A DNA stretch of 64,000 nt. Origin: Pagrus major (taxonomy: Eukaryota; Chordata; Actinopteri; Spariformes; Sparidae). The stretch is taken from assembly GCF_040436345.1 (NCBI RefSeq), contig NC_133234.1, positions 11,531,446 to 11,595,445 of the forward strand, written 5' to 3'. Made by a program: the position numbers and the translations under genes. Below the pieces are notes generated by a model that worked only from the letters and a program-made list of their open reading frames with translations, made no database searches and was not told where the DNA came from. This document shows, piece by piece, positions 42,778 to 57,080 of this stretch; position 1 is the first letter of the stretch, and the number at the start of each line of letters is the position of its first letter.

Positions 42778-44984
42778 GACTTATAAATGGACATACAGCC
42801 GAATAGAATACCTTAAAATGTGGGCCGTTCTGTCAGGTATTTAATTGTTTATATTTCCTCTGATGAATGATGTGTTTGTGTACTAATTTGTGTATCAGAG
42901 CGGCGGAGATTAACACCGAGGCAGACAGGATGGGGCCACACAGACATGATCAAACGTAGGAGGCTCTGTCGAATGTATGGGGTAGAGTCTCGGCTTTGTT
43001 TGGCCTCGCAGAGAAAACACAAGATTTCTCCCAGTCAAGCAAATAAAATGATGAAAGGAAAGCAGAAGCCTCCACTGGGGTATAAAAAAGTTTCCACTCA
43101 CTTTGATATGGGCCTCTGATGGCACTTCAACCGTACCTGCTTGTTCTTATGTGGCTGCCTACTCTCACCTGTGCGCTTTCAAAGCAATTAGCTACACATT
43201 GTAAAGCTCTGAAAGCGAGACAGGGACTTTTTATGGAGGGTATTTTTCAAAGCAGAGACAGAAGGTATACCATTCAGTATCCCACATTAGTGCGTGGGTT
43301 AGTCGAGTCTTGCTCTTTGACTTTTAGATCAACAGAGACAACACAGGATCAGTCGCAGGCAAATAACCTGAAAGCAAAAAACAAAAGGGTAAGTTGCCTT
43401 TTCCAGCTCGGGTGAGCTCACTTGAAGCTGCGTCTACCATGTGTGTGTTTGTGTCACTGTATGACATACTATTTGTGTCTGCATGTGTTTGTAGGGATTG
43501 TATCACTGCAGGCCAGTTTGATATTCCAAGTCATTACCAGCGTCAGAAAGGGAAGAGATTACAGGGTACAGCGGCAATAACACACACTATTAGCAAGACA
43601 AGGTGTTATTATGCCTCTGGTGTCAGGTGAGATGTCAGAGCAGCCAGTCTGTGTCATGCTTACAATCGCTGGATCAGCAGGATTACACGGTAACACGTGA
43701 GTAATACACAACACATTAACAACAGACGCTACTGTATAAATCTTTTCTGAATGGAAAGCCTTGTGATTTCTCGCTTTGTGTTTCGATAATCCAAGACTTT
43801 ACTGAACAAGTTCTTTGGTTTATGATTATGAAAACTTTTTTGTCTACTGATGTGAAAATTTGCCTTCAGTTTCCCCTTAAGACATGCTGTAAAAACAAAC
43901 ACAGAAACATCCATTTATCAAAAGACACGTCATAAAAACATGAGAGCGATGCTAATATTCTCTTTTTTATTAGTGCATGGAGCCTTATTGAGACATATAA
44001 CCACAGCCAGTTTTGTGAAATATTTTAGTTAGACATTTATGAACCACTAGCATTATGCATGCAATATGATGCACAGCCAGCATGCTACCAATGTTGGCTA
44101 AATATGCCTTCAAACCTTTCTCTTAGAAAAAAGAAATGTATAAAGAGAGCTGGATAACATTCACCAATCAGTTAGCAAATCTGTTTTTATGCTAACTTCC
44201 TGTGGTACACAGTGTATACGGTCTGTCCAGATCTGCCGCTGATACCACGTTTACACCAAAATTAGCATATATATACATGCAGGTTTTTTTAAACCCGGGT
44301 AAACCTTTCTGTTTTTTGTGTCACGTTCGTTATCACAAACGCGCTGCAAGAGCAAGGAACAATAGAAAGCAGCAGATCATACTCCTCATCAGACTACATC
44401 CAGAAGATGTTACATTTGTTTTAAAAAGTCTTAATCAATACAATTCTGAATCAGGCACATCATTCTTTCCAGAGCTGATGATGGAAGTTGCTAAGGAGTG
44501 AGACAATCTTGCTTCTTTCTTGTCTCTGTTGAAAGTTGCACATGTGCAGTACAGATCAGGCTGCTGACTAGCATGGAAGTTAACAACGGTTATTTTTAAA
44601 AATATGTTTAACGTGAGTCTGTCTTTCAAAGTCAGCGGAGACTGAGCGATGTTCGAGCACTGCTTGAACAGAGTAGGATGTAAAAGTATTACCAAAGCCA
44701 GTGACCTTAGCTTCAACACCCGCCTGGGAAGTGGAGAAAATAGCATGTTCAGACGGATGTTGTGTTTTCATCACAGCCAATTGAAACCCATGATTGTTGC
44801 AGAGTCATCTGATGTATGATTAAATGCTGATTATATACATTCACATTGAGGACAAAAGCCAGATGTTAGCATGTGTGGGTTTTTTGTCCAGTGTGACAGG
44901 GGTATAAGTTAAAAAAGTTCAGCTTGCTCAAGGCTTATTGTTGACTGAAAATAGAGAAAAACAAATGAGGAGGACGTTTCTCAA
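42778..44984. other. Gene-free stretch with one candidate non-coding block (42900-43340)
   Basis: No gene. 42900-43340 is balanced and repeat-free, with CTTTGATATGG and CTTTCAAAGCAATTAGC (TCF/LEF- and homeodomain-like). The rest is AT-rich; 44270-44720 may be an old transposon but has no diagnostic ends. Confidence 0.3.
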
Positions 44985-45241
44985 ACTCATCAGCGATCAC
45001 AGAGGCTACCATAGGAAGAAAAGAAAATCTTGCAATATTAAAGAAAATGAGAAAAAAAAATCCTGGATCCATCACCTTATCTGGATCCACAACAAAAAGG
45101 TAATGGGGTCTATTCTGGGTCGAGACCCATCCTCCATCCAAGTTTCGTGGAAATCCGTTCAGTAGTTTTTTTGTAATCCTGTTGACAAACCAACCTACAA
45201 ACAGACACGGGTGACAACATAACCTCCTTGGAGGAGGTAAA
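44985..45241 (+). mobile_element. RTE-like LINE/SINE 3' tail fragment
   Basis: The phrases AAGTTTCGTGGAAATCCGTT, CAGTAGTTTTTTTGTAATCC and AACATAACCTCCTTGGAGGA are the familiar 3' tail of teleost RTE-like retroelements and their SINEs. It is 5'-truncated, as expected for retrotransposition, and not coding. Confidence 0.6.
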
Positions 45242-47219
45242 ATTACAACTCACGATAACCAAGTCCAAATTATATACACAAAATACAAGAGTTCAAGAAA
45301 ATTAACCTACTGGGCAAAACACTGCAGCCTCAGTCTCAGGAGCACCACCCTGTATCACAGTGTTAGCAACAGACTCTAGGTTATAAAGTGAAATATTCTG
45401 TACAAAAATACATTTTGACTCAACATGACATTTTCAAACATGTGCTTGTGTAACTTGTCATCACATTGCAACATGTAATCCAGCTATTGTTTGGACAGTC
45501 ACAAACTATCGTTACAGTGCAGTTTTTTCTTTCACTTTCAGATTTGAAATTCTCTCGGAGAGCCGTACAGTGAGTGTGTTAAAAACATTAAGAAAACGCT
45601 CGCAGCCGCAAATGTGAATGAGCACATAAATTTCGCCTGCCTCCTTTTTTTTCCCCCCTCAGTCTTTCTTGTTGCGTCTAAATTTTCCATGCCTGGCCTC
45701 CCCACTGCTGAGAGTGCTGTTCCTCGAAGCCGCAGTGTATTTTGAAGCAAGGTCGGGAGAGAGCCAGTGGCTCCAAAATCAGGCACAAGACTCCCAGTGT
45801 TCCACTGTTGGGCTTTGCTCTTGGCACCGACTCCTGACCAGAGAGGTCTAGCTAGCCACAGCCACTGTGTGTGTGTGGATGTGTGTGTTTGTGTGTGAAC
45901 ATATATAGCCCTCCCCCTCCTCCCAGCCTCTAAAGCCTATATAGAAACAGCTTTGGTTGACTCATTTATGGTGCTCTCCCACATTGAAAGGTGTGAGTCA
46001 GAGAGTTGCTTTTGGAGGAATTGTCCGTTTTTGTTATAACCCCCAATCCTTACCCCTCTTATATACACACACACAATAGTAAAGTATACATGAAAGTGAA
46101 GTGGAGGAGGGCCCAGATGTAGTGGAGTTCGACAAATCTGAACACACAAGCAATTCAGGGGAGCTCCCCTAAATTGGTTCCATACCTTGGCTGACAGTGG
46201 TGAGGTCATCCCCCATAGAAAAAGAGGCAAAGCTGACAATGCTCAAATTTCATGCTTTCCCTGCTGCTGTCATTATAGACCATCATACAAAATGTCAAGT
46301 ATTTACAGGATGATAGTCTGTCTTCAACCTTAACCTGTTGTGAAAGATAGACCTACAGCATTTTGTCTGAAAGGTAGAAAAACCCCACGGAGGATGGGGC
46401 GGACCACACATCGAAACCTCACACTCGATTAACACATATGGATCTGACATCAATCCTGAACGTTCCTTTAAGTATGTCAATGGAAAGCCATCCGTCTGTC
46501 TTCGTCCTCAGACAGAATATCCACCCGGGGTCTGGAAGTCTAGGACGCAACACGCAAAACCACAGCGAATATAAATAAATGGCTGTATTTCTCTCCCCTG
46601 CTTTTGTCTGGTCAGGACACTCCGTGAAGCCTGCCAAGTTGAGCATCTACATTTGGGTTTGGCTGTTCCCCTCTCCCGACAGCTCGGCCCGGGCCAAACC
46701 ACAGGAAAAGGAAGCGAAAAGGTCCTCTCTGAAGGGCTTATAAAATATTGTCCCGTGTAAAAATGGCCGACATGAATGGCAACATTCAGTCCCTCCACTA
46801 CAAACAAAAGGCCTTTGAAGGAGGAGGGTAGTCTCTGTTGTTTTTACTACCTTTGCTGCCCAAAACCTTGTGTTTTACTGTTTCCCATGGTTCATTTGAG
46901 TTTCTAGTAAGTGCTTTGTGTTTTCTGGCAGAGATATTGTGCATGATATGGTGTAACAACCTCTGAGAACAGCCCTTTAACTGTTTGTTGGCACTGCCGA
47001 GGCAGAGTTATGGCTTTAAATTACCTGGAAAGACAATCTAATTCTGCCAGTGCTATCAGTGCATGTAGAGCATATTTCTTAAATTCTGCACGGCCAGATC
47101 AGGTTTGAGTGCCTTGGACATGTACATGATAAACTGTAAAGCCTGTAAATGTGTTATAATTTTCTTAACCAAAGACTCTAGTTACCTACTATTTCGACTA
47201 CCACAGTTTAATTTGATAT
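45242..47219. other. Gene-free stretch with a candidate non-coding block (46380-46810)
   Basis: No gene. 46380-46810 is repeat-free and GC-balanced, and includes a minus-strand open frame of 99 codons with no recognisable domain. A muscle-type CCTATATAG at 45937 is noted but has no gene beside it. Confidence 0.3.
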
Positions 47220-47400
47220 TTGTCAAGTGAGATTGGAACTTCCCGGGTTCAAATCCACAAAGTAGCTGGGAAAATCTTGGGATACACTTACTGCTGCTGA
47301 TGTGCTTTTAAGCAGGACCTTTTACTCCTCCAGTGAAGCTGCTCAGTTGCTGAAAGTGTAATTAGTATGTGGTTTTCCTGGCTATTGCTGGAAAACATTT
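47220..47400 (+). mobile_element. tRNA-derived SINE fragment candidate
   Basis: GGGTTCAAATCC at 47237-47249 matches a tRNA-type pol III B box. Downstream, TTTTAAGCAGGACCTTTTAC resembles the teleost SINE phrase 'ttgagcaaggcacttaac'. No clear A box is seen, so this is a decayed copy or a chance match. Confidence 0.35.
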
Positions 47401-50119
47401 ATGCTCAGCTGAGTTTCAGTGGATGAAGAAAATGCTGGGCTAAATGTCTGTCTTCAAACATAAACGTATTTTATTTTGAAAAGAAATTTAAAAAAAGGTT
47501 TGATTTGACCTGCCAGATGTTTCTAGCAAAACATTAAAAATAAATAAAAAATAAAAATAAATGCTCTTTAAATCTGCTACAAGGAACTGTCATTTGTTGT
47601 TGATTCTGGCGGCCCCTGTGGACAGAAGAGGTATGAGCACCACCACCTATTGTGGTAAAGATCTTCATCTAACTAGCATGTAAATGTGTTTACAAGACGA
47701 GTGAAAGAGGACTCAGCAATCATCAATGTATCTATTAGTTGCTCTCTAAAATTAATAACAGTAATATGACGATGGTGAAACAAAGTAAACTTGTTTCAGT
47801 GCCGTACCATAGCAGAGGCCTACAGCCTCCTTCCTTAGACTGTGAGACGCCTGAATGCATCCTCAGCACTCTGCCTTAAAAAATTGATTTTATTTAATGA
47901 CTTTTTCCAACGTGGTGACTTGCATTTAACGGGCTTCATGTAACAATTTAAAACAATTTACATATATTTATCACCTTTTTTATTGCCAATATGTGACAAG
48001 ATTTTAATGTGATGTGCAAAATTAGACATTTCCTGTCTCTCTCTCCGTTGCCTGTAGTGACTGTGTGACTACAATTTGTTAAAGTTGTTTAAAGCTGCTG
48101 GACTGTGGATTTCTTTGTGAAGGACTCGGATTGGATTTTCCACAACAGTTTAAAGGATGTGATTTTATGTACGTTCTCAAGTGCCCCATCTCGATGCCTC
48201 TCTCTGCTACGCTACAGAGCAACAGTAGCTAATGTCAGTTTAGAAATGTAGTCCACTTCTTCCAGTCCACTTGTTGAGGGTTAAGAGAGAAGATCAATAG
48301 CCGACCACTCTCACACTTGTATGCTAAATATGATGTAAGCTAACCAGCTGCTGGCTATAGCATCATATTTATTGTTCAAATTTGAGAGTGGTATCAATCT
48401 TATAACTCTCAGCAAGAAAGGAAATATATTCCAAAAAACTTTACTTTAACATTGCTGCAATGACTGTGAATTTAATGATACAATTTGAGCTTTCAGCACC
48501 GCACAAATTAGCGTTGTAAAACGTCACTATAGTCAGAATCACCCGAATATTATCAAAACATTTCCGTTTTTAAGTGTCAGTAATCTGAACCCTGAAATCA
48601 GTTCCACAACAGCTGTAAACGACTGAGTGACAACTTAACCAATGTACAGTTTACCTGCAGTGTAAACACCAAGCCGTGAAATTGAACTGATATGTGGGTA
48701 TGGCGGTAAAGACCTCTTCCATTTCAATGTTTTTCCATCTTTGCTCTGTGGAGTTTTGCCCTCCCGACACACACACACACACACACATACACACAGTTTA
48801 ACACAAACCAATGTCACAAATACTTACAGTCAAACAGTAAAGCAAACTAATCGCCTCCTACACACACAGATACAAACCAAACACACAAACATGCACCACA
48901 CATACACCACACACTCCCTCCCATCCTGCCACCCACTGTCCCTCTCCTTCACAGAATGTAGTTGCACAGTCTGTGTGTAGTGTGACCTGTATTTACCTCC
49001 TTGTAAGCATGAAAACACATACCTACACACTCATGTACTGTATGTAGACGCCGAGGAGGAGCAAGAATGCATGGTCAAATGCACCGGTGCATGCGGGATC
49101 TGCACGCACAAGGTGTATGTGCGTGGGCTCGGTGTGCCATCGTGATGTGTGTGGAGGGCCATCTGGTCACCCCTGCCATGCCATGGTCCCTGTGAAGTGC
49201 TGTCAGCGTGGCCGTTGTGGTCTCCCGTGGCGACTGAAGGCTTGCTGCACAGCACTTCCAGCCCAGGCAGCCGACCTCAGAAAAGGAAATTTGGGTCGCT
49301 CAAATGGAGGGGTTGCTCCCGAGCTATTTACAGAGCCCTCTACCGGTCCAGCGCCACCCACGATATTCCATATGAGAACCAGTGTGTGTGTGGTGCCTGT
49401 GGTGTGGTGTGGTGTGTGAGTGTTGGGGGTTTAGGGGGGGGTTGGCGGGGAAACTGTGCGTGTGTATGTGAATGCAAGCGCTTTTATGAGGAAATGCAAG
49501 GCTTTATATTCATGTCTGTAGGCATGTGTGGTGTGTCCTGGCATACAAATACATTAATGCTTTATTAAAAGTCCTCCTATTACCAGAAAGTCTCCACTTT
49601 ACATTTTGATTAGAATCTGCAGGGATTAAAATAATTAGCATCAAAAGTAAACAAACATCTTTGACTCATTTGCAAAATGTCAAAGATAAAACATGTCCAA
49701 TTCTGCTACAAAATAAAACCGCATATTCCATGAATCACAAATCATAAATCACTGTCAAATTTATGGATATTGTATCTAAAGAGTGCATACCGGAGCTGAG
49801 ACTGAGCCAATTTTTCTCTGTATAAACATCTGGGGCGTCATGGTTGCTGATCATGGAAATACGATGAGGATATGGAGAAGAGCGGAGCCTCAGATTAATG
49901 AGAAACCTGCCTGTAGGAAACTTTGGTTCAAGTGAGATCATGGGCACTTCTCTTTTGATGCCCATCAATTGGGTTTAGTGGTTTTCTGCTTGAGCTCTGT
50001 AGACGTTTGGAATAATGCTGAAACAGGACTACGGAGCCGTTCGCCAAGACGTTGAAGGATCTGTTGCATATTCACAGTATTCTTGTGATAAACCACATCT
50101 CGCCTACTGAATACAAACA
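47401..50119. other. Gene-free stretch
   Basis: No gene. It contains poly-A/T patches, a repeat fragment (48320-48450), (CA)n at 48766-48790 and GT-rich, G-rich sequence at 49380-49470. 47600-48470 has the feel of an old transposon. Confidence 0.35.
48320..48450 (+). repeat. GCTAAGCTAA-family repeat fragment
   Basis: TATGCTAAATATGATGTAAG, AACCAGCTGCTGGCTATAGC and GAGAGTGGTATCAATCTTAT are diverged but recognisable pieces of the family described at 9229-9368. Confidence 0.5.
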
Positions 50120-50705
50120 TGACTCAATGAATTCAGAACTGGGACAAGACCAAAGCGAACCAAGTGCTGGTTCTGGTCGGTGCTAGTGCTGGTTCGAAGT
50201 TGGTTCAACCTGTGAACCTTTTAAGAACCGGCCTGTTTTTTCACAGGTGTGAGAGCCACTGTAGAGTCAGATCAGTCAGTTACTGTCCACATCTCCAATT
50301 TCCCTGCATTGCTAGGAACAACATTGTTGGACTACAATGACTCTATTGCCTACATTGGCATCCAAACATGACTGGTCCTCGCACTGCTGTTGCTTCGATT
50401 ACTGAAAATAGTTCAAATCTTTTGTTTATTCTTCCAAGTCAGAACACGCTACATTAGCTCTGGTTTTTAAAAAAGGCGGACAAAAGTGGTTTTAGTTGGT
50501 CCTTGGTCACAATAACCCCGCTCCCAGCCCCTGATGTAAGCAGTTCTTTTTTCTAGACCAGCAAAGTGTTGGTGCCGCTCTGGAGCCAGTTTTCCTGCCT
50601 GGGGGCCTGTTCTTTGGCTGTCGAAGCGCAAAGAACTGGTTCCAGAGTAGGTACTGGTTCCGAACCAGCACCTGAACTACCTTGGCTGAAAAAGGGGTAT
50701 CAAGT
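50120..50705. mobile_element. hAT-like non-autonomous element with GAACCAGCACC-type ends
   Basis: The left side has AAGTGCTGGTTCTGG and AAGTTGGTTC. The right side has GTACTGGTTCCGAACCAGCA and CGAAGCGCAAAGAACTGGTT. These repeated inverted 'gctggttc' units are characteristic of small teleost hAT-type elements. No transposase. The precise ends are not resolved. Confidence 0.55.
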
Positions 50706-53700
50706 TGACCAGTTGAACACATTTAAAGGCATATCACGAGCTGCGGTAGGGTACGCTTTGAGCACCGGAGCAAAAATGAGTACCCCGCCTATCCTTGATG
50801 TATCTAAGAGAGGTAAGCAAGTAAACAATCTCTTACACGCCCACAGGCTGAGGACGGTCCACCGCCACCCAAGGGGAGACCTCCAGCATTTCTCAAAGTC
50901 TCCCTATGTTGTGAATATTAGGTTAAGGTTATTTTAGGCCGACCCGCTCCAGAAGCAAATTACAGTGCAAGAAAGGGGGTGAAAAACCAAGTGGGCTGTC
51001 CACCATGTAATTTTCCTGTTTCTCTTTCAAAGGATGAGGTATTCCTCGAGGAAGCCCTGTTAAATTTACAAGCCATGACCCCACATCAGCGGGAAGGAGG
51101 CTTCTCTGACAGGGTAGAAGAGGCATGTATGGCGCTTTACGATCATTCGTCTAGCACTTGATGGAGCTGTGTTGCTGCTTTTTTAGATCTTGTGTTGTCT
51201 GATCAGGAGTCGCCTGGCTCGGCAATCAAAAGAAGAGATAAATCATTCACCTTGTGCTCTTCTGTCACATTTTAGCGTTCAGGCATACCAAACTTGGCTG
51301 GCATGAGATTCCTGAATCAGACCCTCTGGCTGATCCAAAGGAACCTCACCCTGAATAAAGGTCTTTCCTGCCCGAACAAGAGAGCAGCCTTTAGAAAAAT
51401 GAAGATGATCACTGCTTACTCTCTAAAGTGTTCCTCCAGACGTCTCAACCATAATTATGCCAGTCTGGGAGAATTACAGGTACCCTGGCATTACTTCTAA
51501 TACACACTAACATACACACACGCTTACCTCTTATTTATCAAAAGGTACTACACTCTTGTTTTCTCTTGCTCTGAGTTCGTAAACTCTTCAGAAAACCATT
51601 TAGCTTTTCAACTTTGATCTTTGCCAAGAGTGCCTTACCGGCTATAATTATATGGGCTGAACATCTCATGCTAAATTGCAACCAGGGAATTCATAAGGCT
51701 TGAAAGCAAATGAGTGTTGACACTTTGTGCTGTTAATACACATACTGTATCAATACATTGTCTTCCAGAGCATCCTCATCTCCAAGCTCAAGTCTGTATA
51801 TTCTTCCTCCGAGTTTCCGAGAGGCCCCTGCAGGAGTGTGGGGAGGGGGGAAGGGATGTGCGCTGCAGTGCGGCTTGCTGGTTAATTATGGGTCGCGAGC
51901 TGCAGCTCGGCTGGCCTGGGCGGGTGTTGGAGCCAGTGGGTCTGGCACAGGGAGGTCTGGCCACAGACCCCGGCGGTGACGGCATGAAGTCTGGGACGAG
52001 TCAGAACACCAGCCCGGGGTTTGGAGCATTCCTCACATTCCCTCCTCCCATGGCTGCCTGCCCGTGTGCGTGTGTATGTGTGTGAGACAGAGAGCAAGGG
52101 AAGGAAATGTGTGAAGGATGCAATGCGTGTGCATGTTCATAAGAACATGTGTGCATGGGTTTGCATCCTTGGCTGTATGGGCTGTGCAGCAGCATCAATG
52201 TAGACCCCATCCCAGCCAGAGGTATCATGATATCTGAGCTGAGCAGGGGAGTGAGAGAGGCAGCTAAGTCCCTGATGAAACTGCTGTCACTGAATAGACA
52301 GATTTCTTTGGCACTTATACAAGTAACTTTTGAATGATTTTGACATCCATAACCAGTCTAATATCTTGTACACATGTTTAAAGCAGAGCAAGGGCTCAGT
52401 TTCATGTATTTTCCCAGTGGAGGAACAATTATGCCCTGAAGGCAGAGGCTAGAAAAGTTGTGTAAAAAATGTGATTTCCTCCCATTATACAGTATTACAG
52501 TGTATAAAGAGGCAAGAGTGATTCTCTGAAACCTGAACTTTATTCAATAAGTAAACTTTCACAACAGAGAAAACCCCTGTGCCATGAAACTCACCTTCAT
52601 ATCGTTTCACAATCCCAGTGTTTTCAATTTTCTCCTCTATGGAGGTTTACTTTTATGGGACATGACAGATTGGCAGCAGGACAGAGAGACAGCAGAAAAA
52701 TTCATTTATGCAAGAGTTAGAATAAAATTCAGTCAACTTCTTTTACGAGTCTTTCACTATTTCTACATTTTGATTTTAAAAAGTCTTTGCAACAATATTT
52801 GAGGCCGAATTAACACGAGACATGCTATTTGCAAACGCAGCCGCTTTAAGGGGTGACACTAAAAGATTAGTTATTTTGTTTGACTCATAATAGTGGTAAC
52901 ACTTAATGTTATGGTTTTATAATTGTTTTAAATGATTTCCTTATGATATAATTTTAAAAAATCCTGATAAGAACCATGTAAGTTTGTACTTTATGGGGAA
53001 AATAGGAAAGAAAATCTATTATGGCTCAATTAAATGTTCATTCATTTTCATTATCAACTTTGTTCTCCATTTAAAATAAGTTGGATTGTGTAGTTGCTAT
53101 TTCACATTTGCTGCTTCAGCAATGAATTGATTGTTTCTTATAATTACCAGATGAACACCTAGTAGTTCTTTCCAGGAAACTTCTTAAAAATGATGAGGAT
53201 GTACCATTTTACAGTGTAAGACAATACAGGCTGATGATGTATTCGGAAATATGAATGAAATTAGTTCAATAAATAAAGCTCAATATGTTGTTTAGTCCAG
53301 CAGTGGAATATAAATAAAGTCTGACAGCTTTATTTACTTTTCAGATTACAATTTTTCATACACTTCCACATATGAATGTTTGTGATAAACTGAAGTATTA
53401 ATTGTGTCCTTATGGACTGAGAAAATTCTTGTACTTCTTGAACTAAATAAACCATTTAAAAACCCTCTTGGATAATCAGGAAAATGCCTTCTCATGGTTT
53501 CCTTTTCTCCTCATTTATATGTGAACACTTCATTTGTTATTTTTATTTTTCTTCTGTTCTCGTGTCTGTGGACGACTGTCACTATTCATTTATATTTTCA
53601 GGGTTCTTTCCCCCGGAGAATGGTGGGAACTAAACATGGACAGATGCAGAAATCCATCTATTCCCGAGTTGTGTCTCTGAACATATGGCTACACTGTACG

Positions 53701-56700
53701 ATTTCACGCGATTAAAGGAAACAAAAAGTTTTTCTGACACCATTAAAAAATGACTTTTTAGAGAAACGTGGTTCTCAGAGGAGTGCCACACTACAAACAC
53801 ATGATGATCTTAAAGAACATGATGCACTGCTGAATAAACTACCCAACAGTACATGAAGTTGTTAAAATGAGCCCAACCTTTTACTCATAACACAACAGCT
53901 TTTCAAATTCCCCCCTGCTAGCGTTTCCCTGTGGTATTACTGTTGGCGCTGCTGTCCAAAGCAAAAAATAACCATAAGAATCCCAATTTGACCTAGAAAC
54001 CCTGATCTCACGGTTACAAAAAAGGCAGAGGAAAACACTTGGTTGTATTACTAAGTCGACAAGTTTTGTTTCCTACTGATCTGGTAGAAAGAATGCCAGT
54101 TTTGAACTGTCTCAAGTCTCAGTGGAGAGGGAAACACATATTAGCAGGGGAACAGACATTGACACAACACCGACGCTCTCCGTTTAGTGAATGCCAGTCA
54201 GTCCACTCTTGTTTTACCTCGGCTTCTATTACACTCACTCTTCACCTTCTTTTCCTCCTCGATTCTTTTTCTCTCCACAGTTATTCCAGTTGTTACCCTG
54301 AGACAGTGACCAGGGACACAATGCCTCTTCCTGTTTTGGTTTCGCTTCCTCTGTGTCGTTATTCATCCTTCATTTTGGCGGGAAAAATCTAGCGATTAGC
54401 ATTGTGAGAGCGAAGTTTATAGGGAACCGATTTATACACGGACGGTGTCATTTTCCTACAGCCATTACAGTGTAAATGGGAATTACAGTGTGGTATTTCC
54501 ATTTATTAGTATTTTTACTTAGCCTATGTAAATGACCTGAATACTGAGTACTGAATATCACCACTGCTTAACTCATGTCTGTAACTAATGTGTTTGGAAA
54601 AAAAACAAAACTAAAACAAGTATTTTTTTAATATAAGTCTGGGCCCCAGTTATTGAAATCTTACATCATTCTCAGTGGAACTTCAGTGATGAGGCTCAGT
54701 CTCCTGCCTGGTCAGGGGCCGTACTCTCAGCAGGTGTTCAAAGCACTTTTAAAGCATTTTTATGTGTGTTCAGAGGAGACAAGACCTGCTGCAGACGCAG
54801 ACAGGTGAGTGGGCTGCAGAGACGATGAGGAAGTCTCCGCTCACTGAAAACACAGATCAAAGCAGGCTGCGTGTCAACAGGCTGCCGTGTGTACATAGCT
54901 CAGACAAATCTTTACATTTAAGCCTTTTTTTTTTTTTTTAAAGACACATGGCCCCGTCAGCTCACCTGCGTGTTGTAACGAACGTGCTACAGTGTCAGTG
55001 TCAACCTTTCTCATCGTTACGGAAGTTTCCCAACTTTAAAACAGCGGCCTTATTTTTAGCTTCCTTGATGTCGAGCTAGGCTGAAAAAAGAAACACTCTT
55101 AAGAGGAAGGAACCTCCTCAGATTTGTCTTCATTTATCAAATCTGTGCCGCTTCACCCGAAGGTAAGGAGTTTGCTCAAAAATAGCTCCAAAGTGGGGGA
55201 GAGGGCCACCAAAAAAGCCCTATTTCTCTCTCCCCACACAACCTTTATTTTGACAAGGCTGGGAGAATAGGGTATTTATATATGGGGCTGTGTGCTGTGG
55301 TTTCTCCACAATTACAGAGTGGCAGTGCTTAGACTGGGAGGCGTGCTGGAGGTTTATGGAGGGGGACATGAGGGGACCAGCCCTCCTGAGCCTCTCACAA
55401 TCTGACGTATAGACTCAAATACCACACATTCATACAGAAACGTGACTTTAACTGAAACACAATCACACAGGAACTGCATTCAGACAAATACATTGCACAG
55501 TCAACAAGCATATCTTGCGATGACCCCTTAGTCACGAGTGTATTTTATGCATTTTAAAAGTATGAACATAATTTTTCCACATTGAGCCAAGCCTCCGTTG
55601 CCCCAACCTTTACATTGCAATGAGGCTCAATTTTCAGTGTTTAGAAGGTGGTCAGTAATGTTTTGAGTGGTTCTGGCGTGGGCTGGAGCCTCTCTTTGTA
55701 GATCTACTGTATTATGGTTGCGATATAAACAAGGATTTTCTACCAAACGTCTTGCACAACCGCTGCAAGCCACGTAGAGGGGAACAGTGGGAGTTTGTGT
55801 TTGTTTCGTGGATGCTGTGTTGAATCTGGCATCAGCCTCTGCAGGGGTGAGTGGAGGGGGGGGGGGGGAGCGGGGGTTTGCGGTCGTGCCGGGGAGCCTG
55901 GAAGTCAGTCAGGGCGGTGGCTGAACCACCTTCTCCTCCACAAGCCAAGACATCCACCCCACTCCCCAAACACACATGTGAGCACGCATTTTTTCCCAGA
56001 AGCACATACAAGAAGCACATATGAGCAGAAACACGCACACTCACACAGGCTTCATCTCCTCTGTTTCGCCTCGCAGTGCATGGAGGGAAGATAGCGTGCC
56101 AGGCAGGCAACAGGAAATACAAGACGGCCTTGTTTACAAGCAGAGCACGTGACGCAGCAGCTACACACACCAGAAAGACTGGAGCCACAAGAGAGTAGAA
56201 TTAATTAAACACCTCTTTAACAGTCTGCAGCAAACCAAAAAGGTAGCTCTTTTGATGAGGATGCAGACTTTTATTTTCTCTCAACTTGACTTGCTCATGC
56301 CTGTCTATGTGTCAAGCCCCCGCTTTGAAATGTAATACATCTCCAGGCCTGCGAACGCTCTCAACAGTAGAGTTGTTGTGTCTTTGCGCTAGAATGACAG
56401 ATACCTGCAAACGGAAAACAAACAAGCAGAGCTGGTGCTGATAGACGTACCTACAGTATTCTCAAAGTACTGACACACATTTCATAGTTGGCACAGCGGG
56501 CACTATATGTGTCAGCCGTGTGCTAAGTGCAGGTAGCAGCTTTTAATAATGCCGACCTGATCACCTGACTCTCCTTGTTCAGGTTTCCAGGCTCGTTCTT
56601 GTTCCCTCCTACGCCTGGATTTAGTCGCCATGGCGGCAAAACAAATACGTGCATCAAATGTTGCATTTCAATCACAAAAGCTGCGTTTTCTCCCCCACAT

Positions 56701-57080
56701 TAAAGGATATCACGGGTTCTGAGTGGAGACAACAGTGAATTAAGGTGTGCAGAAGGGCATTGTGGGTTTGTTTGCATTTGTGGTTGGTAGTCTTAGGGAG
56801 TATTGTGATGTACACAGTGTGGTTTCAAGCATAACTGAGAATAAAAGGGAGAATTCTAATGATGACACAGGTACAGTGAAATGTTAAGATGCCACTGAAT
56901 GACTTACTGTACGATATGAGCTCACACGTCTGGATAAATGTTTTCAGGACAATGTGATTGTTGGATCAGTTTTCACCCGAACAACAGTGTGACTTTGTTT
57001 TCAAAGTCATTGTCTTGCCAGCTGTTACAGTAGATTACTTAAACTACAATACAGATGATCTTTGTTTATATCACTCCCAC
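50706..57080. other. Gene-free stretch
   Basis: No gene. Repeat-poor balanced patches at 50980-51480, 51760-52270 and 55190-55400 could be regulatory. 52380-54000 is AT-rich. The C-terminal part of a 60-codon frame at 50979-51161 looked protein-like but has no family match I know. Confidence 0.35.
55855..55868 (+). repeat. (G)14 homopolymer
   Basis: Fourteen consecutive G, followed by AGCGGGGG. It could form a G-quadruplex and is also a common site of sequencing length error. Confidence 0.9.

Noticed and set aside
44202-44501. 99-codon plus-strand frame, possible transposon protein
   Set aside because: No recognisable transposase or reverse-transcriptase motif and no clear inverted ends nearby.
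48635-49030. Cys/Val- and Thr/His-rich frames
   Set aside because: They arise from the (CA)n tract at 48766-48790 and nearby CA-rich DNA.
49087-49568. Overlapping frames of 110 and 139 codons
   Set aside because: Overlapping frames in GT-rich sequence; no protein family recognised.
50767-50921. Possible two-exon gene (MSTPPILDVSKR joined to an AEDGPPPPKG frame)
   Set aside because: The intron would be only about 35 bp and the junction gives an immediate stop in the phase required.
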